In this document: positions 44,488 through 59,164 of the stretch, one piece after another
Layout of the letters: every line of letters begins with the position of its first letter
Numbering within the stretch: the first letter of the stretch is position 1
Source of the DNA: Atherix ibis
Lineage: Eukaryota; Arthropoda; Insecta; Diptera; Athericidae
Direction: 5' to 3'
Length of the DNA: 64,000 nucleotides
Assembly: GCA_958298945.1 (NCBI GenBank)
Contig: OY282608.1
Span: forward strand, 58,194,951-58,258,950
Notes under the pieces: model-generated
Told to the model about the DNA's origin: nothing
The model's input: the letters and a program-made list of their open reading frames with translations, nothing else
The model's database searches: none
Program-made: the position numbers and the translations under genes

Positions 44488-45655
44488 GTAACCAAAAAGC
44501 CAACAAACTAACAAACCAACAAGCCAATAAACCAACAAGCCAACAAGCCAACAAACTAACAAGCCAAAAAACCAACAAACAAATAAACCAACAAACCAAC
44601 AAACCAACAAACAAACAAACCAACAAACCAAAAAACTAACAAACTAAGTAACCAACAAGCCAACAAACCAACAAACCAACATGCCAACAAGCCAACAAAC
44701 CAACAAACCAACAAGCCAACAAACCAACAAACCAACAACCCAAAAAACCAACAAACCAAAAAACCAACAAACCAACAAACCAACAAACCAACAAGCCAAC
44801 AAACTAACAAGCCAACAAGCCAACAAGCAAACAAACCGACAAACCAACAAGTTAACAAGCCAACAAACCAACAAATCAACAAGCCAACAAACCAACAAAC
44901 AAATAAACCAACAAACCAACAAACCAACAAGCCAACAAGCCAACAAACCAACAAACCGACAAACCAACAAGCCAACAAACCAACAAACCAACAAACCAAA
45001 AAACCAACAAACCAACAAACCAACAAACCAACAAACCAACAAACCAACAAGCCAACAAGCCAACAAGCCAACAAACCAACAAACCAGCAAACCAACAAGC
45101 CAACGAACCAACAAACCAACAAACCAACAAGCCAACAAGCCATCAAACCAACAAACTAACAAGCCATCAAACCAACAAACCCACATGCCAACAAACCAAC
45201 AAACTAAGTAACCAACAAGCCAACAAACCAACAAACCAACAAGCCAACAAACCAACAAACCAACAAGCCAACAAACCAACAAACCAACAAACCAACAAGC
45301 CAACAAGCCAACAAGCCAACCAACCAACAAACCAACAAGCCAACAAACCAACAAACCAACAAACCAACAAGCCATCAAACCAACAAACCCACATGCCAAC
45401 AAACCAACAAACTAAGTAACCAACAAGCCAACAAACCAACAAACCAACAAGCCAACAAACCAACAAACCAACAAGCCAACAAACCAACAAACCAACAAAC
45501 CAACAAGCCAACAAGCCAACAAGCCAACCAACCAACAAACCAACAAGCCAACAAACCGACAAACCAAGAAGCCAACAAACCTACAAACCAACAAACCAAG
45601 TAACCAAAAAGCCAACAAACCAACAAACCAACAAGCCAACAAGCAAACAAACCAA
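44488..45655 (+). repeat. 1,168-base tandem higher-order repeat, copy 1
   Basis: Head-to-tail duplicate of 45656-46812 with a constant 1,168-base offset (146 octamers). GTAACC is at 44488/45656 and AAGTTAAC at 44851/46019. Only a few point differences are visible, for example AAGCC near 44662 against ATAAGCC near 45829, and AACAAACAAATAAACC near 44897 against AACAACCAAATAAACC near 46065. It looks recently made. Confidence 0.93.
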
Positions 45656-46812
45656 GTAACCAAAAAGCCAACAAACTAACAAACCAACAAGCCAATAAAC
45701 CAACAAGCCAACAAGCCAACAAACTAACAAGCCAAAAAACCAACAAACAAATAAACCAACAAACCAACAAACCAACAAACAAACAAACCAACAAACCAAA
45801 AAACTAACAAACTAAGTAACCAATAAGCCAACAAACCAACAAACCAACATGCCAACAAGCCAACAAACCAACAAACCAACAAGCCAACAAACCAACAAAC
45901 CAACAACCCAAAAAACCAACAAACCAAAAAACCAACAAACCAACAAACCAACAAACCAACAAGCCAACAAACTAACAAGCCAACAAGCCAACAAGCAAAC
46001 AAACCGACAAACCAACAAGTTAACAAGCCAACAAACCAACAAATCAACAAGCCAACAAACCAACAACCAAATAAACCAACAAACCAACAAACCAACAAGC
46101 CAACAAGCCAACAAACCAACAAACCGACAAACCAACAAGCCAACAAACCAACAAACCAACAAACCAAAAAACCAACAAACCAACAAACCAACAAACCAAC
46201 AAACCAACAAACCAACAAGCCAACAAGCCAACAAGCCAACAAACCAACAAACCAGCAAACCAACAAGCCAACGAACCAACAAACCAACAAACCAACAAGC
46301 CAACAAGCCATCAAACCAACAAACTAACAAGCCATCAAACCAACAAACCCACATGCCAACAAACCAACAAACTAAGTAACCAACAAGCCAACAAACCAAC
46401 AAACCAACAAGCCAACAAACCAACAAACCAACAAGCCAACAAACCAACAAACCAACAAACCAACAAGCCAACAAGCCAACAAGCCAACCAACCAACAAAC
46501 CAACAAGCCAACAAACCAACAAACCAACAAACCAACAAGCCTCCAAACCAACAAACCCACATGCCAACAAACCAACAAACTAAGTAACCAACAAGCCAAC
46601 AAACCAACAAACCAACAAGCCAACAAACCAACAAACCAACAAGCCAACAAACCAACAAACCAACAAACCAACAAGCCAACAAGCCAACAAGCCAACCAAC
46701 CAACAAACCAACAAGCCAACAAACCGACAAACCAAGAAGCCAACAAACCTACAAACCAACAAACCAAGTAACCAAAAAGCCAACAAACCAACAAACCAAC
46801 AAGCCAACAAGC
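45656..46812 (+). repeat. 1,168-base tandem higher-order repeat, copy 2
   Basis: Near-identical second copy. The copy 1/copy 2 junction near 45640-45660 joins AAGCAAACAAACC to AAGTAACC; elsewhere AAGCAAACAAACC is followed by GACAAACC. The exchange point therefore lies inside shared AAACC sequence. Confidence 0.93.
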
Positions 46813-47215
46813 AAACAAACCGACAAACCAACAAGTTAACAAGCCAACAAACCAACAAATCAACAAGCCAACAAACCAACAAACAAATAAACCAACAAAC
46901 CAACAAACCAACAAGCCAACAAGCCAACAAACCAACAAACCGACAAACCAACAAGCCAACAAACCAACAAACCAACAAACCAAAAAACCAACAAACCAAC
47001 AAACCAACAAACCAACAAACCAACAAACCAACAAGCCAACAAGCCAACAAGCCAACAAACCAACAAACCAACAAACCAACAAACCAACAAGCCAACGAAC
47101 CAACAAACCAACAAACCAACAAGCCAACAAGCCATCAAACCAACAAACTAACAAGCCATCAAACCAACAAACCCACATGCCAACAAACCAACAAACTAAG
47201 TAACCAACAAGCCAA
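46813..47215 (+). repeat. Partial third copy of the 1,168-base unit
   Basis: AAGTTAAC at 46835 lies 816 bases after its counterpart at 46019. The following stretch, through ACCCACATGCC and CTAAGTAACC near 47199, matches the middle of the full unit. The unit's left third is missing. Confidence 0.82.
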
Positions 47216-48429
47216 CAAACCAACAAACCAACAAGCCAACAAACCAACAAACCAACAAGCCAACAAACCAACAAACCAACAAACCAACAAGCCAACAAGC
47301 CAACAAGCCAACCAACCAACAAACCAACAAGCCAACAAACCAACAAACCAACAAACCAACAAGCCAACAAACCAACAAGCTAACAAACCAACAAACCAAC
47401 AAGCCAACAAGCCAACAACCCAACAAACCAACAATCAAACAAGCCAACAAACCAACAAACCAATAAGCCAACAAACCAACAAACAAATAAACCAACAAAC
47501 CAACAAACCAACAAGCCAACAAGCCAACAAACCAACAAACCAACAAACCAGCAAGCCAACAAACTAACAAACCAACAAACCAACAAACCAACAAACCAAC
47601 AAACCAACAAGCCAACAAGCCAACAAACCAACAAACCAACAAACTAAGTAACCAACAAGCCAACAAACCAACAAACTAACAAGCCAACAAACCAACAAAC
47701 CAACAAACCAACAAGCCAACAAACCAACAAACCAACAAACCAAAAAACCAACAAACCAACAAACCAACGAACCAAAAAACCAACAAACCAACAAGCCAAC
47801 AAGCCAACAAACTAACAAACCAACAAACCAACAAGCCAACAAACCAACAAGCCAACAAACCAACAAACCAACAAACCATATAACCAACAAACCAACAAAC
47901 CAAGTAACCAAAAAGCCAGCAAACTAACAAACCAACAAGCCAACAAGCCAACAAACCAACAAACCAACAAAGCAACAAACCAACAAGCCAACAAGCCAAC
48001 AAACCAACAAACCAACAAGCCAACGAGCCAACAAACCAACAAACCAACAAGCCAACAAACCAACAAGCCAACAAGCCAACAAACCAATAAACCAACAAAC
48101 CAGCAAACCAACAAACCAACAAACTAACAAAGCAACAAGCCAACAAACCAACAAACCAACAAACCAACAAGCCAACAAGCGAACAAACCAACAAACCAAC
48201 AAACCAATAAGCCAACAAACCAACAAGCCAACAAACCAACAAACCAACAAGCCAACAAGCCAACAAGCCAACAAACCAACAAACCAACAAACCAACAAGC
48301 CAACAAGCCAACAAACCAACAAACCAACAAGCCAACAAGCCAACGAACCGACAAAACAACAAGCCAACAAGCCAACAAACCAACAAACCAACAAACCAAC
48401 AAGCCAACAAACCAACAAGCCAACAAACA
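47216..48429 (+). repeat. Octamer array, related to 38.2-39.4 kb
   Basis: Continuous satellite that follows the landmark order of 38.2-39.4 kb at about 9 kb distance, including GTAACCAAAAAGCCAGC near 47904. No gene. Confidence 0.72.
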
Positions 48430-51400
48430 AACAAACCAACAAACCAACAAACCAACAAACCAACAAACCAACAAGCCAACAAGCCAACAAACCAACAAAC
48501 CAACAAACCAACAAGCCAACAAACCAACAAGCCAACAAACAAACAAACCAACAAACCAACAAACCAACAAGCCAACAAGTCAACAAACCAACAAACCAAC
48601 AAGCCAACAAACCAACAAACCAACAATCCAACAAGCCAACAAGCCAACAAACCAACAAACCAACAAGCCAACAAGCCAACAAACCGACAAACCAACAAGC
48701 CAACAAGCCAACAAACCGACAAACCAACAAGCCAACAAGCCAACAAACCAACAAATTAACAAGCCAACAAACCAACAAACAAATAAACCAACAAACCAAC
48801 AAACCAACAAGCCAACAAGCCAACAAGCCAACAAACCAACAAACCAACAAACCAACAAGCCAACAAACCAACAAACCAACGTACCAACAAACCAACAAAC
48901 CACCAAACCAAGAAGCCAACAAGCCAACAAACCAACAAACCAACAAACCAACAAGCCAACAAACCAACAAACCAACAAACCAACAAGCCAACAATCCATT
49001 AAACCAACAAACCAACAAGCCAACAAACCAACAAACCAACAAAGCAACAAGCCAACCAACCAACAAACCAACAAGCCAACAAACCAACAAACCAACAAAC
49101 CAACAAGCCAAAAAGCCAACAAACCAACAAACCAACAAGCCAACAAACCAACAAACCAACAACCCAACAAACCAACAAACCAACGAGCCAACAAACCAAC
49201 AAGCCAACAAACCAACAAACCAACAAGCCAACAAGCCAACAAACCAACAAACCAACAAGCCAACAAGCCAACAAACCAACAAACCAACAAGCCAACAAAC
49301 CAACAAACAAATAAACCAACAAACCAACAAACCAACAAGCCAACAAGCCAACAAACCAACAAACCAACAAACCAGCAAGCCAACAAACCAACAAACCAAC
49401 AAACCAACAAACCAACAAACCAACAAACCAACAAGGCAACAAGCCAACAAACCGACAAACAAACAAACCAACAAACCAACAAACTAAGTAACCAACAAGC
49501 CAACAAACCAACAAACCAACAAGCCAACAAGCCAACAAACCAACAAACCAACAAGCCAACAAACCAACAAACCAACAAACTAAAAAACCAACAAACCAAC
49601 AAACCAACAAACCAACAAACCAACAAACCAACAAACCAACAAACCAACAAGCCAACAAGCCAACAAACCAACAAACCAACAAACCAACAAGCCAACAAAC
49701 CAACAAGCCAACAAACCAACAAACCAACAAACCAAGTAACCAAAAAGCCAACAAACTAACAAACCAACAAGCCAACAAGCCAACAAACCAACAAACCAAC
49801 AAAGCAACAAACCAACAAACCAACAAGCCAACAAGCCAACAAACCAACAAACCAACAAGCCAACAAGCCAACAAACAACAAACCAACAAGCCAACAAACC
49901 AACAAACCAACAAGCCAACAAACCAACAAACCAACAAACCAAGTAACCAAAAAGCCAACAAACTAACAAACCAACAAGCCAACAAGCCAGCAAACCAACA
50001 AACCAACAAAGCAACAAACCAACAAACCAACAAGCCAACAAACCAACAAACCAACAAACCAACAAACCAACAAACCAACAAGCCAACAAACCAACAAGCC
50101 AACAAACCAACAAACAAACAAACCAACAAAAAAACAAACTAAGTAACCAACAAGCCAACAAACCAACAAACTAACAAGCCAACAAGCCAACAAACCAACA
50201 AGCCAACAAACCAACAAACTAAAAAACCAACAAACCAACAAGCCAACAAACCAACAAACAAACAAACCAACAAACAAACAAACTAAGTAACCAACAAGCC
50301 AACAAACCAACAAACTAACAAGCCAACAAGCCAACAAACCAACAAGCCAACAAACCAACAAACCAACAAACCAAGTAACCAAAAAGCCAACAAACTAACA
50401 AACCAACAAGCCAACAAGCCAACAAACCAACAAACCTACAAAGCAACAAACCAACAAACCAACAAGCCAACAAGCCAACAAACCAACAAACCAACAAGCC
50501 AATAAGCCAACAAACAACAAACCAACAAGCCAACAAACCAACAAACCAACAAGCCAACAAACCAACAAACCAACACACCAACAAACCAACAACCAACAAA
50601 CCAACAAACTAACAAAGCAACAAGCCAACAAACCAACAAACCAACAAACCAACAAACCAACAAGCCAACAAGCCAACAAACCAACAAACCAACAAACCAA
50701 CAAGCCAACAAACCAACAAGCCAACAAACCAACAAGCCAACAAGCCAACAAACCAACAAACCAACAAACCAACAAACCGAAAAACCAACAAGCCAACAAG
50801 CCAACAAACCGACAAACCAACAAGCCAACAAGCCAACAAACCAACAAATTAACAAGCCAACAAACCAACAAACAAATAAACCAACAAACCAACAAACCAA
50901 CAAGCCAACAAGCCAACAAGCCAACAAACCAACAAACCAACAAACCAACAAGCCAACAAACCAACAAACCAACAAACCAACAAACCAACAAACCAACAAA
51001 CCACCAAACCAACAAGCCAACAAGCCAACAAACCAACAAACCAACAAACCAACAAGCCAACAAACCAACAAACCAACAAACCAACAAGCCAACAATCCAA
51101 CAAGCCAACAAACCACCAAACCAACAAACCAACATGCCAACAAACCAACAAACTAAGTAACCAACAAGCCAACAAACCAACAAACCAACAAAGCCAACAA
51201 ACCAACAAACCAACAAGCCAACAAACCAACAAACCAACAAACCAACAAACCAACAAGCCAACAAACCAACAAGCCAACAAACCAACAAACCAACAAGCCA
51301 ACAAGCCAACAAACCAACAGACCAACAAGCCAACAAGCCAACAAACCAACAAACCAACAAGCCAACAAACCAACAAACAAATAAACCAACAAACCAACAA

Positions 51401-52289
51401 ACCAACAAGCCAACAAGCCAACAAACCAACAAACCAACAAACCAGCAAGCCAACAAACCAACAAACCAACAAACCAACAAACCAACAAACCAACAAACCA
51501 ACAAGCCAACAAGCCAACAAACCAACAAACAAACAAACCAACAAACCAACAAACTAAGTAACCAACAAGCCAACAAACCAACAAACCAACAAGCCAACAA
51601 GCCAACAAACCAACAAACCAACAAGCCAACAAACCAACAAACCAACAAACTAAAAAACCAACAAACCAACAAACCAACAAACCAACAAACCAACAAACTA
51701 ACAAGCCAACAAGCCAACAAACCAACAAACCAACAAACCAACAAGCCAACAAACCAACAAGCCAACAAACCAACAAACCAACAAACCAAGTAACCAAAAA
51801 GCCAACAAACTAACAAACCAACAAGCCAACAAGTCAACAAACCAACAAACCAACAAAGCAACAAACCAACAAACCAACAAGCCAACAAGCCAACAAACCA
51901 ACAAACCAACAAGCCAACAAGCCAACAAACAACAAACCAACAAGCCAACAAACCAACAAAGCAACAAGCCAACAAACCAACAAACCAACACACCAACAAA
52001 CCAACAACCAACAAACCAACAAACTAACAAAGCAACAAGAAAACAAACCAACAAACCAACAAACCAACAAACCAACAAGCCAACAAGCCAACAAACCAAC
52101 AAACCAACAAACCAACAAGCCAACAAACCAACAAGCCAACAAACCAACAAACCAACAAGCCAACAAGCCAACAAACCAACAAACCAACAAACCAACAAAC
52201 CAACAAGCCAACACACCAACAAACCAACAAGCCAACAAATCAACAAACCAACAAACCAACAAACCAACAAGCCAACAAGCCAACAAACC
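48430..52289 (+). repeat. About 4 kb tandem higher-order repeat, copy 1
   Basis: Head-to-tail with 52290-56340. AAGTCAAC (48579 and 52447) and GTAACCAAAAAGCC (49736 and 53604) are 3,868 apart. CTAAGTAACC (50284 and 54368), CACACCAAC (50574 and 54658; 51989 and 56073) and AAATCAAC (about 52234 and 56318) are 4,084 apart. The jump from 3,868 to 4,084 falls between 49950 and 50284. Confidence 0.9.
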
Positions 52290-55200
52290 AACAAACCAAC
52301 AAACCAACAAACCAACAAACCAACAAACCAACAAACCAACAAGCCAACAAGCCAACAAACCAACAAACCAACAAACCAACAAGCCAACAAACCAACAAGC
52401 CAACAAACAAACAAACCAACAAACCAACAAACCAACAAGCCAACAAGTCAACAAACCAACAAACCAACAAGCCAACAAACCAACAAACCAACAATCCAAC
52501 AAGCCAACAAGCCAACAAACCAACAAACCAACAAGCCAACAAGCCAACAAACCGACAAACCAACAAGCCAACAAGCCAACAAACCGACAAACCAACAAGC
52601 CAACAAGCCAACAAACCAACAAATTAACAAGCCAACAAACCAACAAACAAATAAACCAACAAACCAACAAACCAACAAGCCAACAAGCCAACAAGCCAAC
52701 AAATCAACAAACCAACAAACCAACAAGCCAACAAACCAACAAACCAACGTACCAACAAACCAACAAACCACCAAACCAAGAAGCCAACAAGCCAACAAAC
52801 CAACAAACCAACAAACCAACAAGCCAACAAACCAACAAACCAACAAACCAACAAGCCAACAATCCATTAAACCAACAAACCAACAAGCCAACAAACCAAC
52901 AAACCAACAAAGCAACAAGCCAACCAACCAACAAACCAACAAGCCAACAAACCAACAAACCAACAAACCAACAAGCCAAAAAGCCAACAAACCAACAAAC
53001 CAACAAGCCAACAAACCAACAAACCAACAACCCAACAAACCAACAAACCAACGAGCCAACAAACCAACAAGCCAACAAACCAACAAACCAACAAGCCAAC
53101 AAGCCAACAAACCAACAAACCAACAAGCCAACAAGCCAACAAACCAACAAACCAACAAGCCAACAAACCAACAAACAAATAAACCAACAAACCAACAAAC
53201 CAACAAGCCAACAAGCCAACAAACCAACAAACCAACAAACCAGCAAGCCAACAAACCAACAAACCAACAAACCAACAAACCAACAAACCAACAAACCAAC
53301 AAGCCAACAAGCCAACAAACCGACAAACAAACAAACCAACAAACCAACAAACTAAGTAACCAACAAGCCAACAAACCAACAAACCAACAAGCCAACAAGC
53401 CAACAAACCAACAAACCAACAAGCCAACAAACCAACAAACCAACAAACTAAAAAACCAACAAACCAACAAACCAACAAACCAACAAACCAACAAACCAAC
53501 AAACCAACAAACCAACAAGCCAACAAGCCAACAAACCAACAAACCAACAAACCAACAAGCCAACAAACCAACAAGCCAACAAACCAACAAACCAACAAAC
53601 CAAGTAACCAAAAAGCCAACAAACTAACAAACCAACAAGCCAACAAGCCAACAAACCAACAAACCAACAAAGCAACAAACCAACAAACCAACAAGCCAAC
53701 AAGCCAACAAACCAACAAACCAACAAGCCAACAAGCCAACAAACAACAAACCAACAAGCCAACAAACCAACAAACCAACAAGCCAACAAACCAACAAACC
53801 AACAAAGCAACAAACCAACAAGCCAACAAACCAACAAACAAACAAACCAACAAACAAACAAACTAAGTAACCAACAAGCCAACAAACCAACAAACTAACA
53901 AGCCAACAAGCCAACAAACCAACAAGCCAACAAACCAACAAACCAACAAACTAAAAAACCAACAAACCAACAAGCCAACAAAGCAACAAACAAACAAACC
54001 AACAAACAAACAAACTAAGTAACCAACAAGCCAACAAACTAACAAACCAACAAGCCAACAAGCCAGCAAACCAACAAACCAACAAAGCAACAAACCAACA
54101 AACCAACAAGCCAACAAGCCAACAAACCAACAAACCAACAAACCAACAAACCAACAAGCCAACAAACCAACAAGCCAACAAACCAACAAACAAACAAACC
54201 AACAAACAAACAAACTAAGTAACCAACAAGCCAACAAACCAACAAACTAACAAGCCAACAAGCCAACAAACCAACAAGCCAACAAACCAACAAACCAACA
54301 AACTAAAAAACCAACAAACCAACAAGCCAACAAAGCAACAAACAAACAAACCAACAAACAAACAAACTAAGTAACCAACAAGCCAACAAACCAACAAACT
54401 AACAAGCCAACAAGCCAACAAACCAACAAGCCAACAAACCAACAAACCAACAAACCAAGTAACCAAAAAGCCAACAAACTAACAAACCAACAAGCCAACA
54501 AGCCAACAAACCAACAAACCTACAAAGCAACAAACCAACAAACCAACAAGCCAACAAGCCAACAAACCAACAAACCAACAAGCCAATAAGCCAACAAACA
54601 ACAAACCAACAAGCCAAAAAACCAACAAACCAACAAGCCAACAAACCAACAAACCAACACACCAACAAACCAACAACCAACAAACCAACAAACTAACAAA
54701 GCAACAAGCCAACAAACCAACAAACCAACAAACCAACAAACCAACAAGCCAACAAGCCAACAAACCAACAAACCAACAAACCAACAAGCCAACAAACCAA
54801 CAAGCCAACAAACCAACAAGCCAACAAGCCAACAAACCAACAAACCAACAAACCAACAAACCGAAAAACCAACAAGCCAACAAGCCAACAAACCGACAAA
54901 CCAACAAGCCAACAAGCCAACAAACCAACAAATTAACAAGCCAACAAACCAACAAACAAATAAACCAACAAACCAACAAACCAACAAGCCAACAAGCCAA
55001 CAAGCCAACAAACCAACAAACCAACAAACCAACAAGCCAACAAACCAACAAACCAACAAACCAACAAACCAACAAACCAACAAACCACCAAACCAACAAG
55101 CCAACAAGCCAACAAACCAACAAACCAACAAACCAACAAGCCAACAAACCAACAAACCAACAAACCAACAAGCCAACAATCCAACAAGCCAACAAACCAC

Positions 55201-56340
55201 CAAACCAACAAACCAACATGCCAACAAACCAACAAACTAAGTAACCAACAAGCCAACAAACCAACAAACCAACAAAGCCAACAAACCAACAAACCAACAA
55301 GCCAACAAACCAACAAACCAACAAACCAACAAACCAACAAGCCAACAAACCAACAAGCCAACAAACCAACAAACCAACAAGCCAACAAGCCAACAAACCA
55401 ACAAACCAACAAGCCAACAAGCCAACAAACCAACAAACCAACAAGCCAACAAACCAACAAACAAATAAACCAACAAACCAACAAACCAACAAGCCAACAA
55501 GCCAACAAACCAACAAACCAACAAACCAGCAAGCCAACAAACCAACAAACCAACAAACCAACAAACCAACAAACCAACAAACCAACAAGCCAACAAGCCA
55601 ACAAACCAACAAACAAACAAACCAACAAACCAACAAACTAAGTAACCAACAAGCCAACAAACCAACAAACCAACAAGCCAACAAGCCAACAAACCAACAA
55701 ACCAACAAGCCAACAAACCAACAAACCAACAAACTAAAAAACCAACAAACCAACAAACCAACAAACCAACAAACCAACAAACTAACAAGCCAACAAGCCA
55801 ACAAACCAACAAACCAACAAACCAACAAGCCAACAAACCAACAAGCCAACAAACCAACAAACCAACAAACCAAGTAACCAAAAAGCCAACAAACTAACAA
55901 ACCAACAAGCCAACAAGTCAACAAACCAACAAACCAACAAAGCAACAAACCAACAAACCAACAAGCCAACAAGCCAACAAACCAACAAACCAACAAGCCA
56001 ACAAGCCAACAAACAACAAACCAACAAGCCAACAAACCAACAAAGCAACAAGCCAACAAACCAACAAACCAACACACCAACAAACCAACAACCAACAAAC
56101 CAACAAACTAACAAAGCAACAAGAAAACAAACCAACAAACCAACAAACCAACAAACCAACAAGCCAACAAGCCAACAAACCAACAAACCAACAAACCAAC
56201 AAGCCAACAAACCAACAAGCCAACAAACCAACAAACCAACAAGCCAACAAGCCAACAAACCAACAAACCAACAAACCAACAAACCAACAAGCCAACAAAC
56301 CAACAAACCAACAAGCCAACAAATCAACAAACCAACAAAC
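52290..56340 (+). repeat. About 4 kb tandem higher-order repeat, copy 2
   Basis: Second head-to-tail copy. Relative to copy 1 it lacks about 144 bases near 53.8 kb and has gained a local duplication (spacing 352) at 53864-54368. Shared one-base deletions (AAACAAC near 53744, 54597 and 56012) and one-base insertions (AAAGCCAAC near 55274, matching about 51191) confirm common origin. Confidence 0.9.
53864..54368 (+). repeat. Local duplication inside the 4 kb unit (152-base block twice)
   Basis: The block from about 53864 to 54015 appears to be repeated exactly at 54216-54367 by eye, 352 bases later. Each runs from CTAAGTAACC through AACTAAAAAACC and AAAGCAAC to an AAAC-rich end. A 144-base relative lies at 50140-50284 in copy 1 of the 4 kb unit. 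The four CTAAGTAACC marks are spaced 152, 200 and 152. Confidence 0.88.
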
Positions 56341-57829
56341 CAACAAACCAACAAGCCAACAAGCCAACAAACCAACAAACCAACAAACCAACAAACCAAC
56401 AAACCAAGTAGCCAACAAACCAACAAACCATTAAACGAACAAAGCAACAAACTAACAAACCAAGAAGCCAACAAACCAACAAACCAACAAACCAACAAAC
56501 CAACAAACCAACAAACCAACAAGCCAACAAGCCAACAAGCCAACAAACCAACAAACCAACAAACCAACAAGCCAACAAACCAACAAACCAACAAACCAAC
56601 AAGCCAACAAGCCAACAAACCAACAAACCAACAAAGCAACAAAACAACAAACCAACAAGCCAACAAGCCAACAAACCAACAAACCAACAAGCCAACAAAC
56701 CAACAAACAAATAAACCAACAACCCAACAAACCAACAAGCCGACAAGCCAACAAACCAACAAACCAACAAACCAGCAAGCCAACAAACCAACAAACCAAC
56801 AAACCAACAAACCAACAAACCAACAAGCCAACAAGCCAACAAACCAACAAACCAACAAACCAACAAACTAAGTAACCAACAAGCCAACAAACCAACAAAC
56901 CAACAAGCCAACAAACCAACAAACCAACAAGCCAACAAACCAACAAACCAACAAACCAAAAAACCAACAAACCAACAAACCAACAAACCAACAAACCAAC
57001 AAGCCAACAAGCCAACAAACCAACAAACCAACAAACCAACAAACCAACAAGCCAACAAACCAACAAGCCAACAAACCAACAAACCAACAAACCAAGTAAC
57101 CAAAAAGCCAACAAACTAACAAACCAACAAGCCAACAAGCCAACAAACCAACAAACCAACAAAGCAACAAACCAACAAACCAACAACCCAACAAACCAAC
57201 AAGCCAACAAACCAACAAACCAACAAACCAACAAACCAACAAACCAACAAGCCAACAAACCAACAAACCAACAAACCAACAAATCAACAAACCAACAAAT
57301 CAACAAACCAACAAACCAACAAACCAACAAACCAACAAGCCAACAAACCCAACAAACCAACAAACCAACAAACCAACAAGCCAACAAACCAACAAGCCAA
57401 CAAGCCAACAAACCAACAAACAAACAAATCAACAAACCAACAAACCAACAAACCAAAAATCCAAGAATCTAACAAACCAACAAGCCAACAAACCAACAAA
57501 CCAACAAGCCAACAAACCAATAAACCAACAAACCAACAAACCAACAAACCAACAAACCAAAAAACCAACAAACCAACAAGCCAACAAACCAACAAGCCAA
57601 CAAGCCAACAAACCAACAAACTAACAAAACAACAAACGAACTAACCAACAAACTAACAAGCCAACAAACCAACAAACCAAGTAACCAAAAAGCCAACAAA
57701 CTATTAAACCAACAAGCCAACAAGCCAACAAACCAACAAACCAACAAAGCAACAAGCCAACAAGCCAACAAACCAACAAACTAACAAGCCAACAAACCAA
57801 GTAACCAAAAAGCCAACAAACTAACAAAC
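56341..57829 (+). repeat. Octamer array
   Basis: Continuous satellite with a GTAGCC variant near 56407, an AAACCCAAC insertion near 57347, AAAAATCCAAGAATCTAAC near 57455 and AACTATTAAACC near 57700. No gene. AAAAATCCAAGAA recurs in the next block. Confidence 0.75.
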
Positions 57830-59040
57830 CAACAAGCCAACAAACCAACAAGCCAACAAGCCAACAAACCAACAAACCAACAAACCAACAAACCAACAAG
57901 CCAACAAACCAACAAACCAACAAACCAACAAACCAACAAGCCAACAAACCAACAAACCAACAAACCAACAAGCCAACAAGCCAACAAACCAACAAACCAA
58001 CAAAGCAACAAACCAACAAACCAACAAACCAAAAATCCAAGAAACTAACAAACCAACAAGCCAACAAACCAACAAACCAACAAACCAACAAACCAACAAA
58101 CCAACAAACCAACAAACCAACAAGCCAACAAGCCAACAAACCAACAAAGTAATAAACCAACAAACGAACTAACCAACAAACCAACAAGCCAACAAGCCAA
58201 CAAACCACCAAACCAACAAACCAACAAACCAACAAACTAACAAATCAACAAGCCAACAAACCAACAAACCAACAAGCCAACAAACCAACAAACCAACAAA
58301 CCAACATGCCAACAAACCAGCAAACTAAGTAACCAACAAGCCAACAAACCAACAAACCAACAAGCCAACAAACCAACAAACCAACAAACCAACAAACCAA
58401 CAAACCAACAAACCAACAAACCAAGTAACCAACAAACCAACAAACCATCAAACGAACAAAGCAACAAACCAACAAGCCAACAAGCCAACAAACCAACAAA
58501 CCAACTAACCAAAAAGCCAACAAACTAACAAACCAACAAACCAACAAGCCAACAAACCAACAAACCAACAAACCAACAAGCCAACAAACCAACAAACCAA
58601 CAAACCAACAAACCAACAAACCAACAAGCCAACAAACCAACAAACCATTAAACCAAGTAACCAAAAAGCCAACAAACTAACAAACCAACAAGCCAACAAG
58701 CCAACAAACCAACAAACCAACAACGCAACAAACCAACAAACCAACAAGCCAACAAGCCAACAAACCAACAAACCAACAAACCAACAAGCCAACAAACCAA
58801 CAAACCAACAAAGCAACAAACCAACAAACCAAAAATCCAAGAAACTAACAAACCAACAAGCCAACAAACCAACAAACCAACAAACCAACAAACCAACAAA
58901 CCAACAAACCAACAAACCAACAAACCAACAAGCCAACAAGCCAACAAACCAACAAAGTAACAAACCAACAAACGAACTAACCAACAAACCAACAAGCCAA
59001 CAAGCCAACAAACCACCAAACCAACAAACCAACAAACCAA
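57830..59040 (+). repeat. Tandem repeat, period about 800-808
   Basis: AAAAATCCAAGAAACTAAC occurs at 58031 and 58831 (800 apart). CGAACTAACC occurs at 58165 and 58973 (808 apart). AAAGTAATAAACC near 58147 corresponds to AAAGTAACAAACC near 58955. The one-octamer change in spacing marks a gain or loss between copies. Confidence 0.82.
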
Positions 59041-59164
59041 CAAACTAACAAATCAACAAGCCAACAAACCAACAAACAAACAAGCCAACAAACCAACAAA
59101 CCAACAAACCAACATGCCAACAAACCAGCAAACTAAGTAACCAACAAGCCAACAAACTAACAAA

